From the NCBI GenBank assembly GCA_032622095.1, contig CP136067.1, positions 81,494,705-81,558,704 of the forward strand: a DNA stretch of 64,000 bases. Direction: 5' to 3'. This DNA is from Siphonodentalium dalli. Taxonomy: Eukaryota > Mollusca > Scaphopoda > Gadilida > Siphonodentaliidae. A program made the translations under genes and the position numbers. Of this stretch, positions 12,004 through 22,300 are shown one piece after another; the first letter of the stretch is position 1, and each line of letters opens with the position of its first letter. Below the pieces are notes generated by a model that searched no databases, had not been told where the DNA came from, and saw nothing but the letters and a program-made list of their open reading frames with translations.

Positions 12004-13947
12004 ATATAGTCTTATTTCCGCGCCGGTGCGAGATGCCTCGGCGTGACAGCCTCAACATAATATAGGTGTACCAAAACACTTTATTTTCCATTTACTTAAC
12101 AGCAGTTGGTACTGTAGACTACCGTGCGAACGGAAATAACATATCTTTATTACGGAATTAATTGTTATACCTACATGCATCTGATAATCCATAAATATCC
12201 CACTATTTTCTTGAATTCAAAGGAAACACATAATTATGGACAAAGACGCATTCAGGTTCACGACAATTCGGTCATTGCAGATGCATCGGGAAAGTTTCAT
12301 GATGACGTTGTTCGTCGACTTTCTTTGAAATGGACATGGCGACATCTTATGAATGAGATGAACATGATTAAATGAGAACGCGTCTTCATCCAGTATCGCA
12401 AGCGCATAGCTTATATAAAGTCAAGAAATATATTGGTTAAATTCAGTAAAATGGTTCCGTTCCCCTCACGACAACATAGAACTAATTTCACTTTTGAGTA
12501 TACTTTGATGTTGATCTATTTCTTATGTTTTATTGTGGTTTAAAACAGTGAGGTTGTGAATACGTTTTGTACATTATATGAATCTGGGATTTCTCAGATA
12601 CCCGGATGTTTACCAGAGATACCTTACTCTGATACCATGTATAGTCTTTTGGTAAAAGACGACTGTCAATCAAGATAACCTAACCCGCGGATGTACGATT
12701 GACCTAATTTGTACACGAAATTACGATTAGGGGCCGGTCATTCTTTCGACGAACCAGTGTGAACGTGCTGTAATTAATAATAATCACCCACGAAATAAGG
12801 CATTTGTGAATCTTATTTTGTGGGAATCTATAAAACTGAGTTTGATAAGAATTAAAATAAAAAGTCACAGATACCCTCATATTCTGAGTGGTGTATCTTT
12901 GGTTCGTTAGTTACGTTAGCGTAATACTATGGTAATATTAATTCATTCGACGCCATAATTTGATTGGAAGCGGACCGGGATGTGACAAAAGCGAGCATTT
13001 CAGGTTTCATTCCGTCCAATAAGATATGAGATATATACATACCGAGCTAGGCTGTCCTGTTTTTGCTGGATCTACATTAAGTTAACAGCAATGTGACTTA
13101 AAGAGCGATTACTTTCCTCAGGATTCTCGCTCTCTTTCTAGATGTTTATTAATGCACGATTCTGGTGCACAGTGATAATAAATAAAGTGACCTCCGTCGG
13201 AGAAAAGTATATTCTGTATGTGACATTTCACGTAAAACGGTCATGGAATTTTAACACTAATACGTTTGGGAACGTTAAATTGTAACCGAAAGCAGTACAT
13301 CTGATTATGATACGGCCATAATGACCCCCGCGAAGCACTATTTAAATGTCTTCAAATTTATTACTATTTACTCGGGTAAGTTCTGCTGGACTATATCCAA
13401 AGGATATTGGGCGTCGAACTTATATGTTGGTCAACACAGGTCCCAGTAAATCACAAATAATCAATCGAAGATTATACAAAAATCAGATAACAGTATATAT
13501 GGCGAGTAGTTACCGATATACAAAGGTGTCGGTTCTTTCTTTGACAAAATAACATGTAATGGAGGAATAGCGAGGGGTGAATGGCAGTATATGGCAGTTA
13601 GGTCGGTAGTGCATATTGCTCGCCATAAATCAGAGTCTCGGAAACTGCACGATGTCGACTTTGATCTGTTATCAAATATGTAGTTTTCTATTTGATTGCA
13701 CAAGTATGTTAACCCTTTCTATACTAAATACTCATTGACGAGTAGTTCACATAGGAAATGTTCAGATAATAAGTTCAACAAACGGCCATGAGACCGTTAT
13801 CTGAACATTTCCCACCAACAAATAGGAATCCCTTTCCACTTGTCTTATACGTGCATGTATGTCGTTGCTTAAATTTCCCGAACATCCCTCCAAAAAGAAC
13901 AATACACAATTCAAATGTATATATTTATATCCAAGAGTGAGCATGTA
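12004..13947. other. Gene A upstream region, no feature seen
   Basis: No ORF or repeat that I can support. The gene A promoter presumably lies in or near here, but I see no decisive core element. Confidence 0.4.
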
Positions 13948-13951
13948 TTAA

Positions 13952-14209
13952 AGCTTCAATGAGTTTCCTGCCATTTGCGAAAACCCTGTGCCAATGAATG
14001 CTCTTATATATGCGAGTCGGACATAGGGAGCCTCGCATATATAAGAGAATACATTGGCCTAACAATATTATATTTACATTGACACTGTAAGCCATTGCAT
14101 TCTCTTATATCATATATGCGAGTCTCCCTGTGGGCGACTCCTATATATAAGAGGATGCGCTGGCATAATATTTTAATGCCGCACCAGCGCAGCTCCCGTC
14201 ATAAAATGG
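13952..14209. mobile_element. TTAA-type MITE with two internal palindromes
   Basis: A TTAA at 13,948-13,951 precedes the left end, and a degenerate TCAA follows the right end. Inside are two hairpins of about 70 bases, 13,990-14,058 and 14,091-14,164, built on GCCAATGCATTCTCTTATAT and a TATGCGAG stem. Reverse-complemented, it aligns along its length with the better-preserved copy at 46,992-47,255 (shared GCACCAGCG, TTTGCGAAAACCCTGTGCC). No ORF. Confidence 0.7.
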
Positions 14210-14616
14210 TCAAATTGACTCTAGCATGCAATATCTTACTTTTGCTGAGTTTATTGAATCCGAATTGACAAGTACACGAAATGCTCGTATGCTCTGAAAT
14301 ACCTGATGTTACCATACACGAGAATCGTCGCATCAGAGAGAAAAGAAGGATCGCTTTTCTCCAGCATGTCACACTAGAGAGATCGCGGTGGTTCATATCT
14401 TATTATATAAAATAAAGAGCGTTCGTCTAACTTGTGTGCAAGTTATTGAACGCGTGTGATAATGTTTACATCCTCAGGAAATATGTCTGTACTGATCTGT
14501 GAACATATTTCGACCACATGCACATGATATACGCAATCGATTGGTATATTAAAATCACGTCCCCTGACTCCCCTCGCTACATTGGTATGTCCAATGCCAC
14601 AATGTAATTAAATCTA

Positions 14617-14977
14617 ACATTATAAAAATGGTGACGTGGCTCGAGGGCAACATTGCGGATTGTCTCCCCGAGGAACCAATGTCTCCCGAGGAACCAATGT
14701 CTCCCAAATTGTCACGATTCAGACGACTTCCGCATTCTTCAAAGTAAACATCATGGATGCCGGTATCAAATCGAAGCGATTCGCGGATGTTTCACCCGGT
14801 GATATGACATGGTTATTCGGTATAATAAAAACAATGTTGACATGGCTCGAGGGCAACATTGCGGATAGTCTCCCCTTGGAACCAATGTCTCCCTCGTCTC
14901 CGCCTCGGGAGACATTGGTTCCTCGGGGAGACAATCCGCAATGTTGCCCTCGAGCCAGGTCACCATTTTTATAATGT
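14617..14977. mobile_element. Foldback MITE with three copies of its arm motif
   Basis: Terminal arms of about 70 bases start ACATTATAAAAATGGTGAC and contain TGGCTCGAGGGCAACATTGC and GAGGAACCAATGTCTCCC. The right arm is the reverse complement. A third, direct copy of the arm interior occurs at about 14,836-14,893. The ORFs here only read the palindrome in both directions. Confidence 0.75.
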
Positions 14978-16198
14978 GATTTATGTTTGTTATAATTCAT
15001 TCTGATTTGATCTGGTCAGTTTCCAAATGAATATGGACAGTTCGGTTTGTCAGAATAATTCAGAAATAAATTGTACAGGACCAAAGTCATAAATAAAACA
15101 TATATATTATGTATACGTGATGGCAATGTTCAAACCAGCGTAGAAAGGGGACTGAACTCTGTCTTGTACTTTGATGAGTTCTAACGGATAAATTGCCGAG
15201 GGTAGTCTTTTTAGTTATGTGTTGGAAGTATAAGACACGCATGATGTAACATGCACTACTAATAATGTAATTTGGAGCTTCCAGTTTAAAGGTCGAAGCA
15301 CAATGCTGTATCGCATAGGATTGCAATGCTACTGACAATGCGTCAGCATCATTTTTTTTTCTCTCACGGCAACAGGTTATACAGTCTGTAGTGGTGTGGG
15401 TGTTATTTTGGGATACGGCGCTTCACGGTCACACTAATTGTATTACAACGACCGCAGCGCCGTGTCCCTCAATAAAACACACACCGACTACATTAATTTA
15501 TCAGATTGATATAGTTTGTTTAACTTATTCCCATAAAAAGCTGAATGTATTCTTATTTATTATCACAAAGTCTGTCGAGAATTTGAGACTCGCCCGCCCG
15601 CAACCATGTAAACACGACACACCACGATTCACGACCGGATGCATACTGGTATATAGATAATCGTTAATCAACTTCAGTGTGAGAGTTTAATACACAAACA
15701 ACCACAAACAATGCTGGGACCGATTGTCAGCCGCTGAATATTTCTCACTATTTGTATATCGTATTTTCAGTGGGAAAATTATTTCATTGAACAAACTTAT
15801 CCCCAATAAACCAGACTTTTCCAATACATGTCGAAGTATAATCCCGTGTACAATGGGCAGATCATTAATAATACACACCACTGTCAAATATATCCGCATG
15901 GTTTAATATTGCGGCTTTAATTACAGTCCTATTCAATTCTACCGTGTATATACTTTTGCTAATCACGGAAATCGAGTTCAATCATGCCTCTAGCATTGTT
16001 TGTAACTTGGAATCTCACAAGCACACATGGATAAAAAGCTACAGTAATTTTAGATAGGAATAATTCGAATTTTTAAATCTGTGATCCATGTACACATTAA
16101 AATGACTAATTCCCCGACTCTGATATGTCTTCTTGAAAATCTACAACCCGGAAATCAGATCTACTACATAAGGTTCCGTTGCCTTGACCTCCGAGTTC
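14978..16198. other. Spacer between genes A and B, no gene seen
   Basis: No supported ORF. The phrase TCAATAAAACACACAC(C/A) near 15,470 recurs near 31,505, suggesting a dispersed repeat. Any 3' untranslated region of gene B would lie in 15,900-16,198. Confidence 0.35.
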
Positions 16199-16360
16199 TT
16201 ATTGTCCAAAGACAGTAATTCCATCCCCGAATTCTCCACCACTCAAGGATGGCGTTGATCCGTGAATTTCATCGTGGAATGTAACACCTCCCTGGTAGAC
16301 GCTGTTCTCTCCGAAGTCTATGATCGCTCTTTCTGATATGCTCGGTCGGTCAAGTTTGAA
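16199..16360 (-). CDS. Gene B exon 4 (tentative): cytoplasmic tail and stop
   Basis: Acceptor aatcaatttcag|TTC, then 53 open codons to TAA at 16,199-16,201. The reading begins FKLDRPSISERAIIDFGENS and ends GGEFGDGITVFGQ. It is hydrophilic, acidic and Gly-rich, plausible as a cytoplasmic tail. It needs phase-0 entry, which fits exon 3 only if that exon ends at AAG|GC. If exon 3 instead ended in phase 2, the reading here would stop after about 14 codons. It has no match I recognise. Confidence 0.4.
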   Translation of the reverse strand, partial: FKLDRPSISERAIIDFGENSVYQGGVTFHDEIHGSTPSLSGGEFGDGITVFGQ

Positions 16361-19300
16361 CTGAAATTGATTTAAAATAATGTGAAACACTCTGGTATGG
16401 ATCAAATAGAAATGGAGAGTAATCTTACTTAAGTTAGTTATTTTTATGAATATTAATCCCAATTTACAACACACACACTGTCACTCGTATACTTTAATAA
16501 AATGCTATGACTCTCGATCGCGAAATAATTTTCGTTAGTTTATCGCCGATTGTTGCGTTCCGAATCGAGATGTAAATATTTACAATTGAGCGTTGGTCAT
16601 CACCGTCATGTGCAGACGATGTTTTCTATGGAGTGGTATGGTTGATTTCTTTGAGATTTTCGGCAATGTTAGTAGAATGCTACATTCCCAATGGGACCGA
16701 GGCCGCACAGTAGTGCCGCTATTGGCCTCCAACTTGCCCTCATAATTTTAATAATGTACCTGCAATAACATGACACGCAGACCGGACCCACATGTCGCCC
16801 TCATACCACTAAGAACCCCACACACAATTGTAGCGCAACTACCGTCGAATACATTCGCGTAGAAACAAGGGGGAATTGCCCACCATAGTCTGATAATTAA
16901 TCCTCGAAATTCGTCCATCGGAATATGTTTGCCGATAATGAACCCCAACCTTTCACTTGTCCGGAATTGCAATATTGTGTGGAGTTCTTAGCGGTACGAG
17001 GAAGACATGGGGTCCCGTCTGCTTGTCATGTTAAATTGCAGGCACAACTGCATTCTGTCAAGTTAGGGTTTAATAGCGGCACCACTTCTGTGTGGCCGCG
17101 GCTCCCCGTCCGTGTGTGGGTGGGTTTTCGTGAGACAATTTGGACACTCCATAAAATGTTCTCTTGACAGATCCCTGATTGTTCTGTATAGTTCAATACT
17201 AACCGGATGCGGGCCAATCACATCTGATGGAACACCTGTAATGGATAAAGTGATTTACCACATCATCAATCCATGGATCATTTCATATACAGTAATGCTC
17301 TAAGTAATCGACTTCTTAACCACAGCAGAATTATGGGTAACTTTTCAGGATTTAGTCGGAAATATGGCTTGTTGCCATTCATCGGAAAGCTCTCGGGGAA
17401 GTATGTTAATGCAACGTTGAATTGAGTGGGAGTTTGACTCAAATGACCGTGGTGACTCAAATGACAGTATACTGCGTTTACAAGCCATATTGACCGCTGT
17501 TTGCTTCAGAAAGAACTTATTAGATATAGTTTACACTTGATGGGAACAAAGCCTTGATAGAACTCATGTAATGTGAACTGCTATTTGTGTCGAGATGAAA
17601 GTATTCAGTGTTGTCACTAGATAAATGGTGTGTCTCAGACAGGACGAAATATCAAAACTCATCTGATATTGTTGAGAATATATCGTTCCTTGGCGAAATG
17701 TATACATGTATATATGCCGTACCATATTTTACAACATAGCTATATGCATCTGCCTTAGACATCTTCTGGTCGTGGTGGACTTTCAGCCGACGTCGTCTAC
17801 AATTAAATCAAACACCACGGGTTACAATTAAGCATAATCCGTAAATTCCGCATTCACATATATGCGCATGGTCGTTTCCATTGAAGTGCTTTGAAAGTGG
17901 CGTAAATATGCGTTCACTAAATTAATTATGAAATAGTGGTGTACATACATGTAGTTTTTAGTATTATTGTCGGCTTCCGTCATGTGAGGGGATCATTTAG
18001 ACACATGGTTGGAATTGCCGCAAATGGTCAATGGGCGAGGTGCGAAATTATCTGCGAAATTATCTAAGCCCAGAAGTTTCTAATACATAATGTATCTAAT
18101 AGGAAAAAATGTGTGGAGTAGTCCAATGTGTGTGTGCACATAATTGAATCATTTGGACATATGGCCTCTGACCATCGGAGCTAACTTGGTATGAACTATA
18201 TTGTCATTCATTATACTAGTAACTGGCTCTAAGTGGGCAATTTAATTGTAGTTTTGTATTTTTGTTGAATACACTAAATCTTCCAATGGCATATGTGTAC
18301 GAAAACAGCATTGTCGTCGGCAGATAAGAGGAGCACTACTGAGACTTACCTGACGAAAGCGAAGCACAAAACAGAGAACAGAACAAACACAGACGTCCCC
18401 GCAACTCCTATGATAACTGTAAATATGTCGGCATTTATTGGAACATCGTGGCCTGTTATGTGGTTGGTTTCACCTTCAACGTTAAACGTTGGTTTTCCCG
18501 TTGACTTTAGTTCTGAAGTCGCTGTTTCCGTCTTCATCATGGTTACCATCTGTCTGGTAGAACCATTACTACCGGTTGCAATACTAGTTTTGGTAGCGGG
18601 CATAGATGCATGTGATGCCAGTGTGGTTACTGATGGTCCTGGTGTGTCCTTTCCCGTCATCTTTGTGGACGTTGTCCTCGTAGATAGCTTCGTAGAAGTC
18701 GGCGTTTTTCCAATGGTTGTCAGTGTCATCAGCAACGTTGTTTCCCCTGTTATCACTGTTGTTTGTGGTGCAGTTGATGGCTTCACAGTTACCGAACTGT
18801 TGATAATAGACAGATTGGTAGAACTAGCAGTAACTGTCGTATACCCAGTATATGTTGTCAGTGAGGGCGTAACAGTGGACGTCGTCGTCACCATGCTTGG
18901 CGGTGTTGTTGTTTGTTGTACTATGGTATCCGACTGTGCAGTCAAAACGATAGAACTAGCAGTTGTAAACATAGTAGTTTTTGTCATTGAGGGCTTAACA
19001 TGCGTCGTTGTCGTAGATTTTGGCGTTGCGGGTGTACCGGTCGTCGTTATCGTCACCATGCTTGGTTGCGTTGTTCTGTGTTGTACTGTGGTATCCGAGT
19101 GTGCAGTCAAAACGGTAGAACTAGCAGTTGTAGACATAGTAGCTTTTGTCATTGATGGCTCAATAGGCGTCGTTGTCGTAGCTTTTGTTGTTGCGGGTGT
19201 ACCAGTCGTCGTTATCGTCACCATGCTTGGTTGCGTTGTTCTGTGTTGTACTGTGGTATCCGAGTGTGCAGTCAAAACGGTAGAACTAGCAATTGTAAAT

Positions 19301-22300
19301 ATAGTAGCGTTTGTCGTCGTTGTCGTAGCCTTTGTTTGTGAGGACGTAACCTGCGACGTTGTGGTTGATGTCACAATTATACTAGTACATGTAGTATCAA
19401 TTGTTGTAGTAGAAGTATGCGTTGTTGACGTTGTAGAGGTTGGTGTTGCTTCCGTTGTGGTGATTGTCTTCGGTTGTGTTGGATTTGTGGCTGTTGGCGT
19501 TGTAGCTGGTGATGTTGATGGTGTACTTCTGAATTGCGGTGGTGTTGCTGGTGTGTATTCAGTACTATCGTGTGGCGTTTTTACTGCTGCTGTTATTGGG
19601 GTTTGTCTTGTTGTCTTAGTAATTGATTTTGTTATTGCTATTGGCGTTGTTATCGTTGTGAGTTGTGGTGTTGTGTTCGCTGTTGATGTTTTCGATGATG
19701 CAGTTGCTGGCCTTGTTGTTGGGTTTATATTTGTTATTGGGGGTGTTGTAATAGCAGGTGGAGCTGTTTTCATTGTTACTGTTGACGTTGTTGTTGTTGT
19801 TGTTGCTGGAGAAATTTCTGTTGTCGTTTTCATTGGTGATATCGTCGGCGTTGTTGTTGTTGATGTTGTTGGTGTTGACGTTGTCGTCGTTATCGTTGTT
19901 GTCGTTGTGGTCTTTCGTGTTGCTGTTTGTGTTGCCGTTGTGGTTCTTGTTGTATATGTTGTTGTTGCCATTGCTGTTGTCGTTGGTTTTATTGTTATGG
20001 TCGGTGTTATCGTTGTGGTTGTTGTTTTTTGTGTTGTTTCTATTGTTGTTGTCGGTATTTCTGTCGTTGGTTTTGTTATCGTCGTCGTTGAAATTGTTGT
20101 TGTTGTTGTTGTCGACGACATCTTCGTCTGTGTTGTCGTTGGTCTTGTTTTCGGTGTTGTTCTTGCTGTTGCTGTCAGTGTTGTCGGTGCTGTCAATGTT
20201 GTGGTCTTCGGTGTTGTTGTCGTTTGTGTTTTTGTTGTTGTCGCTGTGGTTGTTGTCGTTGTTGTTGTCTTTGGTCTTGTCGTTTGTGTTGCTGTTGTCG
20301 CTGTGGTTGTTGTCGTTGTTGTTGTCTTTGTGGTGGTTGTCGTTTGTGTTGTTGTTGTCGTTGTTGTTTTCTTTGGTCTTGTCGTTGTGGTTGTTGTCAT
20401 CGTCGTTTGTGGTTTTGTTATCGCTGGCGTTGTTATTATGGTTATTGTCGTTTGTGTTGTTGTTGTTGTTGTTGTTGTTATTGTCGTCGGTGTTGTTGTC
20501 GTTGCTGTTGTAGTCTTTGGTGTTGTCGTTGTCGTTGCTGTCGTTGTTGTTGTTGTTGTTGTTGTCGGTGTTGTTGTCGTTGGTGTTGTAGTCGTAGTAG
20601 TCGGTGTCGTCGTCGTCGTTGTTGAAGTTGTTGTTGTTGTCCGTTTGCAGCTGTTGGGACCTGAAGAAGGGAACAAACTGCATGCCGTTAGTGTAAACAT
20701 ATTTTATTGCATAATAATATCGCAACGGGATTGAGACACAAGTTTTACAACTTACAAATGGTCTCTCTCCCCACATAATTGTATTACACAAAATGAACAT
20801 AATATATAATCACACACAAACATTATAATTAATATGTACAACGTCTTTTCACCTATAACAATATAATGATATAATCGCGAGTGTGACAATAACGGTGGAT
20901 ATTTCTCTTTATTGGGGGGGGGGGTGGTTCGTCCTGTGGGTCGGTGGCTCAGGCGAGTCTTCGCCTACTATATATATATGTAGTGATAATACAACATCTT
21001 ACTTTTGCAGCGTAGGTTTGCACATTAAGGTGTTTAATAAAATTTGAACCGCGATGTCGAGGTTATGTATAATTGAACAGCCCTAAATATGTTCCGGTTT
21101 TGTGTACTATTCAGGTTAGTATCTCCAAGGAGGAGTTTCTCGAGATTAATAGTTTGTACACCAATGGTAGCGAGTTGGTGAAACAACAAACATCGTTGAT
21201 CTGTGTAAAATGGACAAACAAAAAAATATTGATTTGCTTCTTCGACCGGGTGACCACAACGACAGCTTGGGTTGTCCGATATGAAGTTAGAAAATTTGTC
21301 AGCGTTTAAATCGCTACAGTAATTTCGAAGTTTGCAATGAATTATGTTTATCGCGCGATTTCCGAAATTAAAATAGTCTGGTGGCGCAAGAACTGGATCA
21401 GTCGTTAGGTATTTTGTTTTTAAAATACTAATGGCAGATGATTCTTTTATTTTATTTTATTTGACAGGGTATTCCATTCCCTAGTTGTATTTGGGGACAA
21501 TGTGTGTTCAAAATGGACAGTTCTTTTCAATGAGTATGGAGGAAAACTTGTTTTATCTCTAAAATCATATCTAGCAGCTGATTCTGGGTGGGTGGGTAAG
21601 AGATTGTTGAGATATTTAGGGGTCTTGTTATTAGTTATTCTGTACATGATATTCATTCTATGAGATTTCCTTCTGTTTATTAACGTTTGCTACCCCAATT
21701 CTACTAGCAAGTTTTTCACAGGAACGGATCGCGTGAGACCTGTAACAATTCGACCCACGTCCGCTTGGATGCGATCTAATTTTGAAATTACATTTGCTGG
21801 GGCGGAGTCCCATACAACGTCAGCGTAATCCACCAAGTGCAATATGTACGCTCGATAAATTGTGTCTAAGGTTTTCCTATTTAAAGAAAATTTCAATTGT
21901 CTTAAATGTGCAAGGCGGCCATATATTTTCTTTGATAACTCATTGATATGTTTGTCCCAGTTTAGGTCACTCTGTATGTTCAAGCCAAGGTGTTTGTGTG
22001 ATTCTACTTGGGTTATAGGTTCACCACTGAGAAAAAGATGTATGTCAGGCTGGGCACCGGTATAAGAAAATGTCATAGATTTAGTTTTACTACTATTGAA
22101 TTTTACTAGCCATTGTTTTGACCATTTATTTATGGCTTTAAGATCAGTATTTACACCGTCCTCAAGGTCCTGGAGACTTCCATTGCTAGCAGTGAGGCAA
22201 GTATCATCCGCATACATTCTAGTGAAAGATTTAATATTTTCAGCGAGATCATTAATATATACCAAGAATAAGAAAGGGCCAAGAATGCATCCCTGGGGGA

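Noticed and set aside
18293-20734. 813-codon plus-strand Val-rich ORF and similar plus-strand ORF at 5-1,129
   Set aside because: They are the antisense mirror of ACN-rich minus-strand exons. The minus-strand reading has splice sites, a signal-peptide exon, a Cys loop and a transmembrane helix matching its paralogs; the plus readings have none of these.
19616-20800. 394-codon Asn/Asp-rich minus-strand ORF
   Set aside because: Shifted frame of the same trinucleotide-like tract in gene B exon 2, with no link to a signal peptide or membrane segment in phase.
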